DNA of 64,000 bases from Yersinia enterocolitica subsp. enterocolitica (GCF_901472495.1 NZ_LR590469.1:3844001-3908000); one strand, 5' to 3'. Positions 1 through 9,483 are shown, counted from the stretch's first letter. The notes: generated from the letters alone by a model not told the origin. A program made the numbers and translations.

Positions 1-31
1 TGTTGGCATCTAAAAGCGTAGTGATTAATAT

Positions 32-62
32 AAACCTCGGGCTTGCTCGGGGTTTTTCTTTT
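32..62 (+). terminator. Rho-independent terminator of the upstream gene
   Basis: A 10-bp stem (32-41 with 46-55, two G-T wobbles) closes a CTTG loop and is followed by a long T tract. The gene it ends lies off the left edge. In enterobacteria the gene before folP is ftsH, so this is probably the ftsH terminator, but no ftsH coding sequence can be verified here. Confidence 0.8.
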
Positions 63-79
63 TTTTAAGGCGCAATAAT

Positions 80-913
80 ATGTATTTAACGGCCAGAGAT
101 CGGGTTTTGGATCTCACTCGCCCACAAGTTATGGGTATTTTGAATGTTACACCTGACTCATTTTCAGATGGTGGGCATCACAATAATCTTGATAAAGCAC
201 TACAACATGCCGAACTGATGTTGTCCGCAGGTGCTACGCTGATTGATATTGGTGGTGAATCCACCCATCCGGGGGCGGCACACGTCAGTGAACAAGAAGA
301 GCTTGATCGGGTCGTGCCGGTAGTAGAAGCGCTGGCGCAGCGTTTTGATGCCTGGTTATCTGTCGATACATCCAAAGCGGCGGTCATCACCGAGTCGGCG
401 GGTGCTGGCGCTCATCTAATCAATGATATTCGTTCATTGCAGGAACCCGGAGCGCTTGAAGCTGCGGCTAAAACCGGGTTGCCGGTGTGCCTGATGCATA
501 TGCAAGGGCAACCACAAAACATGCAGCAGTCTCCTTATTACGATGACTTAATGGCCGATGTTAATCAGTTTTTTAAGCATCATATTGATCGTTGTGTTGC
601 GGTCGGCATCGCAAAAAGTAAATTGTTACTCGACCCAGGCTTCGGTTTCGGTAAAAATCTAGCGCATAATTATCAGCTACTGGCTCGTCTGGCCGAACTT
701 CACCATTTTGAGTTGCCATTATTGGTAGGGATGTCACGGAAATCAATGGTCGGTCAGCTACTGAATGTCCCGCTACAACAAAGGGTTATCGGTAGTGTGG
801 CTTGTGCTGTGATTGCCGCCATGCAAGGTGCACAAATTGTCAGGGTGCACGATGTCAAAGAAACTGTCGAGGCGATGCGAGTCGTCGAGGCAACACTTTC
901 AGCGAAGGGATGA
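80..913 (+). CDS. folP: Dihydropteroate synthase
   Basis: FolP condenses 6-hydroxymethyl-7,8-dihydropterin diphosphate with p-aminobenzoate to give dihydropteroate in cytoplasmic folate synthesis, and is the sulfonamide target. The 277-aa product has the family signatures GILNVTPDSFSDGG near residue 20, a DIGGEST pterin-site loop near 58, LDPGFGFGKN near 186 and GMSRKSM near 218. The length is near the E. coli value of about 282 aa. The ATG at 80 has an AAGG ribosome-binding site about 8 nt upstream. glmM follows after 9 nt, the same pairing as in E. coli, so the two are probably co-transcribed. Confidence 0.97.
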   Translation: MYLTARDRVLDLTRPQVMGILNVTPDSFSDGGHHNNLDKALQHAELMLSAGATLIDIGGESTHPGAAHVSEQEELDRVVPVVEALAQRFDAWLSVDTSKAAVITESAGAGAHLINDIRSLQEPGALEAAAKTGLPVCLMHMQGQPQNMQQSPYYDDLMADVNQFFKHHIDRCVAVGIAKSKLLLDPGFGFGKNLAHNYQLLARLAELHHFELPLLVGMSRKSMVGQLLNVPLQQRVIGSVACAVIAAMQGAQIVRVHDVKETVEAMRVVEATLSAKG

Positions 914-922
914 ATAAAAATT

Positions 923-2263
923 ATGAGCGACCGTAAATACTTTGGTACAGATGGCATTCGCGGCAAAGTGGGTGACAGTCCGATTACGCCAGATTTTGTA
1001 TTAAAGCTCGGCTGGGCCGCCGGAAAGGTTCTGGCTCGACATGGTTCTCGTAAAATTATTATTGGTAAAGATACGCGCATTTCTGGCTACATGCTGGAGT
1101 CCGCACTTGAAGCTGGCTTGGCTGCTGCTGGGCTATCTGCCTCATTTACCGGCCCTATGCCGACGCCTGCGGTTGCTTACCTGACGCGAACTTTCCGTGC
1201 AGAAGCCGGTATCGTTATTTCTGCCTCTCATAATCCTTTCTATGATAATGGCATCAAGTTCTTCTCAATTGATGGCACTAAATTGCCTGATGATGTGGAG
1301 GAAGCCATTGAAGCCGAGATGGAAAAACCACTCACTTGCGTAGAGTCTGCGGAACTGGGTAAAGCTAACCGCATTGTGGATGCTGCGGGCCGCTACATTG
1401 AATTTTGTAAAGGGACATTCCCGAGCGAGCTCAGTTTGAATGAGCTGAAAATTGTGGTCGATTGCGCCAATGGGGCAACTTATCACATTGCGCCAAGTGT
1501 ATTACGTGAGCTAGGGGCAACCGTGATTACCATTGGCTGTGAGCCAGATGGTATGAACATTAACGAAAAATGCGGTGCTACAGATGTTCGTTTGCTGCAA
1601 GAGCGTGTGCTTGCAGAGAAGGCAGATGTTGGTCTGGCCTTTGATGGTGATGGTGACCGGCTGATGATGGTCGATCATTTGGGTAACAAGGTTGATGGTG
1701 ACCAAATCCTCTACATTATTGCCCGTGAAGGTTTGCGCCAGGGTCAACTGAAAGGCGGTGCTGTCGGCACTTTGATGAGTAATATGGGGCTGCAATTAGC
1801 CTTGAAAGAGCTGGGCATCCCATTTGTTCGCGCCAAAGTAGGTGACCGCTACGTGTTGGAAGCTATGCAGGAAAAAGGCTGGCGTATTGGAGCTGAGAAC
1901 TCCGGTCATGTGATCCTGTTGGATAAAACCACCACCGGTGACGGTATCGTCGCTGGCCTGCAAGTGCTGACAGCAATGGTGCGTAACCATATGATCTTAC
2001 ATGATTTGTGCAGCGGTATGAAATTGCTACCACAAATCCTGGTGAATGTGCGTTTCTCCGGCGATCATAATCCACTGAAATCAGAGAACGTCGAAGAAGT
2101 TACCCGCCAGGTTGAAAAAGAACTGGGTGATCGTGGTCGTGTCCTGTTACGTAAATCAGGTACTGAGCCATTAATCCGAGTGATGGTTGAGGGCGACGAC
2201 GCAGAATCAGTGATTGCAGAAATGGCCAATCGGATTGCTGATGCAGTGAAAGCCGCAGGTTAA
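923..2263 (+). CDS. glmM: Phosphoglucosamine mutase
   Basis: GlmM interconverts glucosamine-6-phosphate and glucosamine-1-phosphate, a step towards UDP-GlcNAc for peptidoglycan and LPS. The 446-aa protein starts MSDRKYFGTDGIRGKVG. It carries the phosphoserine loop GIVISASHNPFYDNG near residue 98, the magnesium loop DGDGDR near 242 and a C-terminal RKSGTEPLIRVM phosphate-binding loop. This is a canonical bacterial GlmM of normal length. The ATG at 923 lies 9 nt after the folP stop. Confidence 0.97.
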   Translation: MSDRKYFGTDGIRGKVGDSPITPDFVLKLGWAAGKVLARHGSRKIIIGKDTRISGYMLESALEAGLAAAGLSASFTGPMPTPAVAYLTRTFRAEAGIVISASHNPFYDNGIKFFSIDGTKLPDDVEEAIEAEMEKPLTCVESAELGKANRIVDAAGRYIEFCKGTFPSELSLNELKIVVDCANGATYHIAPSVLRELGATVITIGCEPDGMNINEKCGATDVRLLQERVLAEKADVGLAFDGDGDRLMMVDHLGNKVDGDQILYIIAREGLRQGQLKGGAVGTLMSNMGLQLALKELGIPFVRAKVGDRYVLEAMQEKGWRIGAENSGHVILLDKTTTGDGIVAGLQVLTAMVRNHMILHDLCSGMKLLPQILVNVRFSGDHNPLKSENVEEVTRQVEKELGDRGRVLLRKSGTEPLIRVMVEGDDAESVIAEMANRIADAVKAAG

Positions 2264-2277
2264 TGACTTTTTTGATG

Positions 2278-2297
2278 AGGGAGAGGTTGCTCTCCCC
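2278..2297 (+). other. Hairpin downstream of glmM
   Basis: Eight bases on each side (AGGGAGAG and CTCTCCCC) flank a GTTG loop, 14 nt after the glmM stop. No T tract follows directly; a run of seven T lies about 35 nt further on. It may be a weak terminator or a 3'-end stabiliser. Confidence 0.4.
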
Positions 2298-2486
2298 TGG
2301 AAATTGCACTGAAGTTGAATAACTTGGCGTTTTTTTCTGCAAATGAACCCATGTAATGAAATTGCCCTTGCGTGTATTAGACGCTTTGGTTAGTATTCAC
2401 ACCCGCTTAAGTGGGTGAATAAGTCCCCGCTTGATGGGTGAGAAGCATTTGGCATGCGGTGAACCCGCAAGGATACAGGTACAACT

Positions 2487-2822
2487 ATGTACGAAGCTCT
2501 TCTGGTTATTTTCTTGCTGATTTCGATTGGGCTAGTTGCTCTGATCATGTTACAGCAAGGCAAAGGCGCGGATATGGGAGCCTCATTCGGAGCAGGTGCT
2601 TCTGCAACTCTGTTCGGTTCGAATGGTTCCGGTAACTTTATGACCCGTATGACGGCTGTATTGGCGGCGCTGTTTTTCGTCATTAGCTTGATTTTGGGTA
2701 ATATGAGCACCAACCAGGGCAATAAAGGCAGCGAGTGGGAAAATCTGGGTCAGCCAGCAAAAGCTGAGCAGACTACAGCACCAGTAGCGCCGACTAAGCC
2801 GAGTAGTGATATCCCGCAGTAA
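2487..2822 (+). CDS. secG: Protein-export membrane protein SecG
   Basis: SecG is the small accessory subunit of the SecYEG translocon and assists SecA-driven protein translocation. The 111-aa product has two transmembrane segments (about residues 3-20 and 51-71) separated by the conserved GKGADMGASFGAGAS loop, then a Pro/Ala/Thr-rich C-terminus. Length matches enterobacterial SecG (about 110 aa). The gene sits just before tRNA-Leu(GAG), the E. coli arrangement. Confidence 0.96.
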   Translation: MYEALLVIFLLISIGLVALIMLQQGKGADMGASFGAGASATLFGSNGSGNFMTRMTAVLAALFFVISLILGNMSTNQGNKGSEWENLGQPAKAEQTTAPVAPTKPSSDIPQ

Positions 2823-2913
2823 TGTTTCAAAAGTAGTGAGTAGTAAGAACGAAAAAGAAAGTTTTAAAGTGGTTGTGAAAACTTAAACAGTAAAAACAAC
2901 CATTTGAATCAGT

Positions 2914-3000
2914 GCCGGGGTGGTGGAATTGGTAGACACGCTACCTTGAGGTGGTAGTGCCCGATTGGGCTTACGGGTTCAAGTCCCGTCCTCGGTACCA
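2914..3000 (+). tRNA. leuU: tRNA-Leu (anticodon GAG)
   Basis: This 87-nt class II tRNA has an encoded 3' CCA, a TTCAAGTC T loop, a long variable arm and an anticodon loop TTGAGGT giving anticodon GAG. The seven-base acceptor stem pairs with two G-T wobbles. The position after secG and before tRNA-fMet matches E. coli leuU. Confidence 0.97.
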
Positions 3001-3060
3001 AATCAGACAGATAACTTGCTTTTTTGTCGTTATCAACGTAATATTTGCCACGTTTTCGGA

Positions 3061-3137
<77 letters not shown>

Positions 3138-3269
3138 CTTTCCTAAAGTGTTTTTTTTCAAATGTTGTATTCGGTAGACCTCAGATACTTTCGATTTCAA
3201 TTTGAAAAAAATACTTGTCAGAAAGTTGTACCGAAGCCGCTTTGCGGCAAACAGGGTCCAGTTGCATAA

Positions 3270-3293
3270 AGCCCCGAATTTCGGGGTTTTTTG
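3270..3293 (+). terminator. Terminator/attenuator 1 between metY and rimP
   Basis: A strong stem (AGCCCCGA with TCGGGGTT) followed by a T run. Together with the next hairpin it forms a leader that would stop part of the transcription leaving metY before rimP-nusA-infB. E. coli has a comparable attenuated leader here, linked to NusA autoregulation. Confidence 0.8.
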
Positions 3294-3314
3294 TTATTTG
3301 ACAGCAGAATCACT

Positions 3315-3335
3315 GGGCTATTAGGCCCTTTTTTT
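3315..3335 (+). terminator. Terminator/attenuator 2 between metY and rimP
   Basis: A short GGGC/GCCC stem with a six-base loop is followed by an uninterrupted T run and ends about 18 nt before the rimP start. It is the second half of a tandem attenuator and weaker than the first because the stem has only four strong pairs. Confidence 0.6.
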
Positions 3336-3352
3336 ATGTCTTGGGGGTGGGC

Positions 3353-3805
3353 TTGTCCACATTAGAACAAAAGTTAACAGAGATAATTTCAGCACCGGTT
3401 GAGGCCTTAGGCTATGAATTAGTCGGCATTGAGTTCATCCGGGGGCGCCAATCGACGCTACGAATCTATATTGATAGTGACGACGGAATCACTGTTGATG
3501 CTTGTGCTGATGTCAGCCACCAGGTCAGCGCTGTCTTGGATGTAGAAGATCCCATTACGGTCGCTTACAACTTAGAAGTTTCCTCTCCGGGCCTTGAACG
3601 CCCAATGTTCACTGCTGAGCACTATACTCGTTACCTTGGTGAAGAGGTCACTCTGGTTTTGCGTATGGCAATGCAGAACCGCCGTAAATGGCAGGGCATT
3701 ATCAAAGCCGTTGATGGTGAAATGATCACGGTTACTGTGGATGGAAAAGATGAAGTGTTCGCGCTGAGCAACATCCAGAAAGCGAACCTGGTACCCCACT
3801 TTTAA
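3353..3805 (+). CDS. rimP: Ribosome maturation factor RimP
   Basis: RimP helps mature the 30S subunit, notably assembly of S12-dependent structures. From the TTG at 3353 the product is 150 aa (STLEQKLTEI...), exactly the E. coli length. An upstream in-frame TTG at 3341 would add four residues, and the GGGGGTGG ribosome-binding sequence lies over that extension, so 3353 is preferred. The N-terminal alpha/beta domain (EALGYELVGIEFIRG) and the C-terminal SH3-like barrel ending KANLVPHF are intact. nusA starts 21 nt downstream. Confidence 0.94.
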   Translation: MSTLEQKLTEIISAPVEALGYELVGIEFIRGRQSTLRIYIDSDDGITVDACADVSHQVSAVLDVEDPITVAYNLEVSSPGLERPMFTAEHYTRYLGEEVTLVLRMAMQNRRKWQGIIKAVDGEMITVTVDGKDEVFALSNIQKANLVPHF

Positions 3806-3826
3806 AGTTTGGATGAGGCAACTAGG

Positions 3827-5314
3827 ATGAACAAAGAGATTCTGGCTGTTGTAGAAGCAGTTTCCAATGAGAAATCCCTTCCGCGCGAGAAGATTTTTGA
3901 GGCGTTGGAAACCGCTCTAGCGACAGCGACCAAGAAAAAATACGAACAAGAAATTGAAGTTCGCGTCAGCATTGACCGTAAAACCGGTGATTTCGACACC
4001 TTCCGTCGTTGGGTTGCCGTTGACGAAGTCACGATGCCAACCCGCGAAATTACGTTAGAAGCGGCTCAATACGAAGATCCTTCGCTCCAGTTGGGCGATT
4101 ATGTAGAAGATCAGATTGAATCTGTCACTTTTGACCGCATTACAACCCAAACAGCCAAGCAAGTTATCGTACAAAAAGTACGTGAAGCTGAGCGTGCTAT
4201 GGTTGTTGAACAATTCCGCCAGTATTTAGGTGAGATTGTGACCGGTACGGTTAAGAAAGTTAACCGCGACAGTATTGCACTGGATCTGGGTAATAATGCC
4301 GAAGCGGTTATTAACCGTGAAGACATGTTACCGCGTGAAAACTTCCGTCCAGGCGACCGTATCCGTGGTGTTTTGTACGATGTCCGTCCAGAAGCACGCG
4401 GTGCTCAGCTGTTTGTCAGCCGTTCACGTCCTGAAATGCTGATCGAGTTGTTCCGCATTGAAGTGCCAGAAATCGGCGAAGAATTGATCGAAATTAAAGC
4501 TGCGGCCCGTGATCCTGGCTCGCGTGCTAAAATTGCGGTCAAAACCAACGACAAACGTATCGATCCAGTCGGTGCCTGTGTTGGTATGCGTGGTGCCCGT
4601 GTTCAAGCTGTATCCAGCGAACTTGGCGGCGAGCGCATTGATATTGTATTGTGGGATGATAATCCAGCCCAGTTTGTTATTAATGCCATGGCGCCAGCTG
4701 ATGTTGCGTCAATTGTGGTTGATGAAGACAAACACACGATGGATGTTGCCGTTGAAGCCAGTAACCTGGCGCAGGCAATTGGCCGTAATGGTCAGAACGT
4801 ACGTTTAGCCGCACAGCTGAGTGGCTGGGAACTGAACGTAATGACGGCGGACGATCTTCAGGCGAAGCATCAGGCCGAGGCTCATGCCGCTATTGATACC
4901 TTCACCAAATATCTTGATATCGATGAGGACTTTGCCACCGTTTTGGTAGAGGAAGGTTTCTCTTCTCTGGAAGAGTTGGCTTACGTGCCAATGAAAGAGC
5001 TTCTGGAAATCGATGGTCTTGACGAAGATACGGTTGAAGCGCTGCGTGACCGCGCCAAAGCTGCATTGACCACGCTGGCCCTGGCACAAGAAGAAAGTCT
5101 TGGCGACCAAAAACCCGCTGATGACCTGCTGAACCTGGCCGGTCTGGAACGTAGCATGGCATTTAAATTGGCTGCGCGCGGTGTGTGTACGCTGGAAGAT
5201 CTTGCCGAGCAGGGTATCGACGATCTGGCAGATATTGAAGGGCTTAGCGATGAGCAAGCCGGCGAGCTGATTATGGCCGCACGTAATATCTGTTGGTTTG
5301 GCGATAACGCGTAA
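3827..5314 (+). CDS. nusA: Transcription termination/antitermination factor NusA
   Basis: NusA binds RNA polymerase and modulates pausing, termination and antitermination. Starting at ATG 3827 (MNKEILAVVEAV) gives 495 aa, the E. coli length; an in-frame TTG at 3809 would add six unconserved residues. Domain order: N-terminal RNAP-binding domain (about 1-125), S1 (about 135-200), KH1 and KH2 (about 230-345, with a GRNGQNVRLAAQLSGW-type GxxG loop), and two acidic repeats typical of gamma-proteobacteria (about 365-490). It lies between rimP and infB in the conserved operon. Confidence 0.97.
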   Translation: MNKEILAVVEAVSNEKSLPREKIFEALETALATATKKKYEQEIEVRVSIDRKTGDFDTFRRWVAVDEVTMPTREITLEAAQYEDPSLQLGDYVEDQIESVTFDRITTQTAKQVIVQKVREAERAMVVEQFRQYLGEIVTGTVKKVNRDSIALDLGNNAEAVINREDMLPRENFRPGDRIRGVLYDVRPEARGAQLFVSRSRPEMLIELFRIEVPEIGEELIEIKAAARDPGSRAKIAVKTNDKRIDPVGACVGMRGARVQAVSSELGGERIDIVLWDDNPAQFVINAMAPADVASIVVDEDKHTMDVAVEASNLAQAIGRNGQNVRLAAQLSGWELNVMTADDLQAKHQAEAHAAIDTFTKYLDIDEDFATVLVEEGFSSLEELAYVPMKELLEIDGLDEDTVEALRDRAKAALTTLALAQEESLGDQKPADDLLNLAGLERSMAFKLAARGVCTLEDLAEQGIDDLADIEGLSDEQAGELIMAARNICWFGDNA

Positions 5315-5338
5315 TAAACTGTAGCAGGAAGGAACAGC

Positions 5339-8017
5339 ATGACAGATGTAACCGTAAAATCGCTGGCAGATGAAATTCAGACTCCAGTTGATCGCCTGGT
5401 ACAGCAATTTGCTGATGCAGGGATCAAGAAGTCTGAAGTAGACTCAGTTACCCAGCAAGAAAAAGAAACATTGCTGGCACACTTAAACCGTGAACACGGT
5501 AGTGCGCCTAATAAACTCACGCTGCAACGCAAAACGCGTAGCACCTTGAATATTCCGAGCACCGGCGGAAAAAGTAAATCGGTGCAAATCGAGGTCCGCA
5601 AGAAACGCACTTATGTAAATACGCCGGAAGCTGAACAAGCGAAAGCGGAAGAGCAGGCACAGCGTGAAGCGGAAGAGCAGGCACAACGTGAAGCGGAAGC
5701 AGCAGCGCAGAAAATCGCTGAAGAAAAAGCTAAACGTGCGGCCGAAGAACAAGCCAAACGTGAGGCCGCTGAAAAAGCTAAGCGCCAAGCAGCGGAAAAA
5801 GAAAAAGTGACGAATCAACAAACCGACGAAAAAACCAAGCCAGCTCAGACTGATAAAGCACGCCGTGAAGCTGAAGCTGCCGAGCTAAAACGCTCAGTAG
5901 AAGAAGAAACACGCCGTAAGGTCGAGGAAGACGCTAAACGCGTTGCTGAGGAAGCCCGTAAAATGGCAGCCGAAAACGAAGGTAAATGGCCAGAACCTGT
6001 GGCTGAGCAGACTGAATCTGCCGATTACCATGTAACTACCTCACAACATGCGCGCGCCGCGGAAGATGAAAACGACGCCAAAGTTGAAGGTGATCGCCGC
6101 AGCCGCACCCGTGGTGGTAAAGCGACTAAACAGAAGAAAGGCAATAAACTCTCTGAGTCTAAAGCTGATCGCGAAGAGGCACGTGCTGTTGGCCGTAAAG
6201 GTAAACGTAAACCAAGCACATTGCAGCAGAGCTTCAACAAACCTGTCGTTGCCGTTAACCGTGATGTAGTGATCGGTGAAACTGTGACTGTTGCTGAACT
6301 GGCCAACAAAATGGCAGTTAAAGGCTCTCAGGTCATCAAAGCGATGATGAAACTGGGTGCAATGGCAACGATCAACCAGGTTATCGATCAGGAAACAGCA
6401 CAGCTGGTTGCTGAAGAGATGGGCCATAAAGTTATCCTGCGTCGTGAAAACGAGCTGGAAGAAGCGCTGATGAGCGACCGTGATACTGGCGCTGAAGCCG
6501 CAGCCGAGCACCGCGCTCCGGTTGTGACCATCATGGGCCACGTTGACCACGGTAAAACTTCTCTGCTGGATTACATCCGCTCCACGAAAGTGGCGTCAGG
6601 TGAAGCCGGTGGTATTACTCAGCACATCGGTGCTTATCACGTTGAAACTGAAAACGGCATGATCACCTTCCTGGATACTCCAGGACACGCCGCATTTACT
6701 TCAATGCGTGCCCGTGGTGCTCAAGCGACTGATATCGTGGTGCTGGTTGTTGCAGCCGACGATGGCGTGATGCCGCAGACTATCGAAGCTATTCAGCATG
6801 CCAAAGCGGCGAACGTGCCGGTTGTGGTTGCAGTGAACAAAATCGATAAACCAGCTGCAGATCCAAATCGTGTTAAAACCGAATTGATTCAACACGGTAT
6901 TATATCCGAAGATTTTGGCGGCGATGTTCCATTCATCGAGGTATCTGCGAAAGTGGGTACCGGTATCGATGATTTGCTGCAAGCAATTCTGCTGCAAGCT
7001 GAAGTCATGGAACTGAAAGCGGTTCGTACTGGCATGGCAAGCGGTGTTGTTATCGAATCCTTCTTGGATAAAGGCCGTGGCCCTGTAGCTACCGTGCTGG
7101 TTCAACAAGGTACGTTGAACAAAGGTGATATCGTACTGTGTGGCTTTGAGTATGGCCGTGTGCGTGCGATGCGTGATGAGTTAGGCCGTGATATCACGTC
7201 TGCTGGTCCGTCGATCCCAGTTGAGATCCTGGGCCTGTCCAGTGTTCCTGCAGCCGGTGACGAAGTTACTGTTGTTCGTGACGAGAAAAAAGCCCGCGAA
7301 GTTGCACTGTATCGTCAGGGCAAATTCCGTGAAGTTAAGCTGGCTCGTCAGCAGAAATCTAAGCTGGAAAACATGTTTGCTAACATGACCGAAGGTGAAG
7401 TTTCTGAACTGAACATCGTAATCAAATCTGACGTACAGGGTTCTTGTGAAGCTATCTGTGATTCACTGGAAAAACTGTCTACCGATGAAGTGAAAGTACG
7501 CATTGTTGGCTCAGGCGTTGGTGGTATCACTGAAACTGATGCAACATTGGCAGCTGCTTCTGGCGCAATCATCCTTGGCTTCAACGTCCGTGCTGATGCT
7601 TCAGCGCGTCGTGTGGTTGAAACCGAAGGCCTGGATCTGCGTTACTACTCAGTTATTTATAGCCTGATTGACGAAGTTAAGCAGGCAATGAGTGGTATGT
7701 TGGCACCTGAGTACAAACAGCAGATTATCGGTTTGGCTGAAGTTCGTGACGTATTTAAATCACCGAAATTTGGCGCGATTGCTGGTTGTATGGTGACTGA
7801 AGGTGTGATTAAGCGTAATAATCCAATCCGTGTTCTGCGCGACAACGTGGTTATCTATGAAGGCGAGCTGGAATCTCTGCGCCGCTTCAAAGATGACGTT
7901 AACGAAGTCCGTAATGGTATGGAATGTGGTATCGGCGTTAAGAACTACAATGACGTCCGTACTGGCGATGTGATCGAAGTCTTCGAAATTATCGAAATTA
8001 AACGTACCATCGCTTAA
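5339..8017 (+). CDS. infB: Translation initiation factor IF-2
   Basis: IF-2 is the GTPase that brings fMet-tRNA to the 30S subunit and promotes subunit joining. The 892-aa product is close to the E. coli 890 aa. It has an N-terminal IF2N fold, a long charged Ala/Glu/Lys/Arg coiled-coil linker (about residues 95-215, where AEEQAQREAEEQAQRE-type repeats are visible), a second IF2N domain (about 310-360), and a G domain with GHVDHGKT (about 398), DTPGH and NKID motifs. Domains II-IV follow. A GGAAGGAA ribosome-binding site precedes ATG 5339. In E. coli shorter isoforms arise from internal starts; that was not resolved here. Confidence 0.97.
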   Translation: MTDVTVKSLADEIQTPVDRLVQQFADAGIKKSEVDSVTQQEKETLLAHLNREHGSAPNKLTLQRKTRSTLNIPSTGGKSKSVQIEVRKKRTYVNTPEAEQAKAEEQAQREAEEQAQREAEAAAQKIAEEKAKRAAEEQAKREAAEKAKRQAAEKEKVTNQQTDEKTKPAQTDKARREAEAAELKRSVEEETRRKVEEDAKRVAEEARKMAAENEGKWPEPVAEQTESADYHVTTSQHARAAEDENDAKVEGDRRSRTRGGKATKQKKGNKLSESKADREEARAVGRKGKRKPSTLQQSFNKPVVAVNRDVVIGETVTVAELANKMAVKGSQVIKAMMKLGAMATINQVIDQETAQLVAEEMGHKVILRRENELEEALMSDRDTGAEAAAEHRAPVVTIMGHVDHGKTSLLDYIRSTKVASGEAGGITQHIGAYHVETENGMITFLDTPGHAAFTSMRARGAQATDIVVLVVAADDGVMPQTIEAIQHAKAANVPVVVAVNKIDKPAADPNRVKTELIQHGIISEDFGGDVPFIEVSAKVGTGIDDLLQAILLQAEVMELKAVRTGMASGVVIESFLDKGRGPVATVLVQQGTLNKGDIVLCGFEYGRVRAMRDELGRDITSAGPSIPVEILGLSSVPAAGDEVTVVRDEKKAREVALYRQGKFREVKLARQQKSKLENMFANMTEGEVSELNIVIKSDVQGSCEAICDSLEKLSTDEVKVRIVGSGVGGITETDATLAAASGAIILGFNVRADASARRVVETEGLDLRYYSVIYSLIDEVKQAMSGMLAPEYKQQIIGLAEVRDVFKSPKFGAIAGCMVTEGVIKRNNPIRVLRDNVVIYEGELESLRRFKDDVNEVRNGMECGIGVKNYNDVRTGDVIEVFEIIEIKRTIA

Positions 8018-8040
8018 CCACCTCTGATTTGCTTATATCC

Positions 8041-8066
8041 ATTTGGGGGGCCTTGGCCCCCCAAAT
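8041..8066. repeat. Perfect 26-nt palindrome between infB and rbfA
   Basis: ATTTGGGGGGCC and its exact reverse complement are separated by only TT. The hairpin falls in the 66-nt gap, ends 17 nt before the rbfA start and overlaps no ORF. No T tract follows, so it is not a standard terminator. Its position suggests an mRNA processing or stability element, or a partial attenuator, inside the operon. Confidence 0.85.
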
Positions 8067-8083
8067 TGTCTGGAGAATCCCAA

Positions 8084-8494
8084 ATGGCAAAAGAATTCAG
8101 CCGTTCTCAGCGTGTTTCACAGGAAATGCAGAAAGAGATCGCACTCATCTTACAGCGCGAAATCAAAGACCCTCGTGTTGGCATGGCAACTGTGTCAGGC
8201 ATCGAGCTGTCTCGTGATTTGGCTTACGCTAAAGTTTTTGTGACCTTCCTGAATGTGTTAACTGACAATGCTGATCCGGATACAGTAAAGAATGGCATTA
8301 AAGCGCTGCAAGATGCTTCCGGTTATATCCGCACTCTGCTGGGTAAAGCGATGCGTTTGCGTATCGTGCCAGAACTGACCTTCGCTTATGATAACTCTCT
8401 AATTGAAGGGATGCGGATGTCTAACTTGGTGACTAATGTCATCAAAAATGATGTAGAACGTCAGGTTAATCCAGGAAGCGACGAGGAGAAGTAA
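8084..8494 (+). CDS. rbfA: Ribosome-binding factor A
   Basis: RbfA is a cold-shock 30S assembly factor that acts on the 16S 5' end. Starting at MAKEFSRSQRV gives 136 aa, close to the E. coli 133 aa; six upstream in-frame residues (MSGESQ) are discarded. The KH-type fold is evident, with the conserved DPRVGMATVSGIELSRDL and LGKAMRLRIVPELTF segments. A TGGAGA ribosome-binding site is present. The stop overlaps the truB start by one base (TAATG), indicating translational coupling. Confidence 0.96.
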   Translation: MAKEFSRSQRVSQEMQKEIALILQREIKDPRVGMATVSGIELSRDLAYAKVFVTFLNVLTDNADPDTVKNGIKALQDASGYIRTLLGKAMRLRIVPELTFAYDNSLIEGMRMSNLVTNVIKNDVERQVNPGSDEEK

Positions 8495-9483
8495 TGGGGC
8501 GTCCACGTCGTCGCGGCCGTGACATTAACGGCGTTCTGTTATTGGATAAGCCGCTGGGCCTCTCCTCTAATGATGTTTTGCAGAAAGTAAAACGTCTCTT
8601 TAGCGCAAATCGCGCAGGCCATACCGGTGCACTCGATCCATTGGCGACCGGCATGTTACCTATCTGTTTGGGTGAAGCGACCAAGTTTTCCCAATTTTTG
8701 CTCGATTCAGATAAGCGCTATCGAGTGGTTGCCCGTTTAGGTCAACGCACGGATACCTCAGATGCCGAAGGCGCATTAATCAGCGAGCGTGAAGTTAATG
8801 TCACGCAGGCACAGATGGATGCCGCGTTGGACAGTTTCCGTGGTAGCAGCCAGCAGGTGCCATCCATGTATTCTGCGCTGAAGCATCAAGGCAAACCGCT
8901 GTATGAATATGCCCGCCAAGGGATTGAAGTTGAGCGTGAAGCGCGCAGTATTACTGTGTACGAACTGCTGTTTATCCGCTGGGAAGGTAATGACCTGGAA
9001 CTGGAAATCCACTGTTCCAAAGGCACCTATATTCGTACCATTATTGATGATTTAGGTGAATTACTGGGTTGCGGCGCACATGTGAGTTATCTGCGTCGGT
9101 TGCAAGTTGCGACTTATCCAAGTGACCGCATGGTGACATTGGAACAGTTGACTGCAATCGTTGAAACAGCGCAAGCAGAAGAGCGCTCGCCAAATGCTGA
9201 ACTGGATGCGTTGCTATTACCGATGGATAGTGCGGTATTAAACTTCCCAGAAGTCAATCTGTTACCTGCTGTTGCGGCCTATGTGAAACAAGGGCAACCA
9301 GTACATGTAGCGGGAGCTCCTGGTGAAGGAATGGTCCGTATCACTGAAGGTGAAGAGCGTAATTTCATTGGTATTGGCACGATTGCTGAAGATGGCCGCG
9401 TTGCTCCGAAACGCTTGGTTGTAGAACATGTGGATGGTGCAAACCCTGTTGTAGCAGGTGTAGCGGCAGGAAACACACCGTAG
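8494..9483 (+). CDS. truB: tRNA pseudouridine-55 synthase TruB
   Basis: TruB makes pseudouridine 55 in the T loop of tRNAs. The 329-aa product has the catalytic motif GHTGALDPLATGMLP near residue 42 (nucleophile Asp in ALDP), the KRYRV motif and CSKGTYIRTIIDDLG near 175. A C-terminal PUA-type domain with FIGIG follows. It is somewhat longer than E. coli TruB (314 aa) through its C-terminal tail. The start overlaps the rbfA stop; rpsO follows after 123 nt. Confidence 0.96.
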   Translation: MGRPRRRGRDINGVLLLDKPLGLSSNDVLQKVKRLFSANRAGHTGALDPLATGMLPICLGEATKFSQFLLDSDKRYRVVARLGQRTDTSDAEGALISEREVNVTQAQMDAALDSFRGSSQQVPSMYSALKHQGKPLYEYARQGIEVEREARSITVYELLFIRWEGNDLELEIHCSKGTYIRTIIDDLGELLGCGAHVSYLRRLQVATYPSDRMVTLEQLTAIVETAQAEERSPNAELDALLLPMDSAVLNFPEVNLLPAVAAYVKQGQPVHVAGAPGEGMVRITEGEERNFIGIGTIAEDGRVAPKRLVVEHVDGANPVVAGVAAGNTP

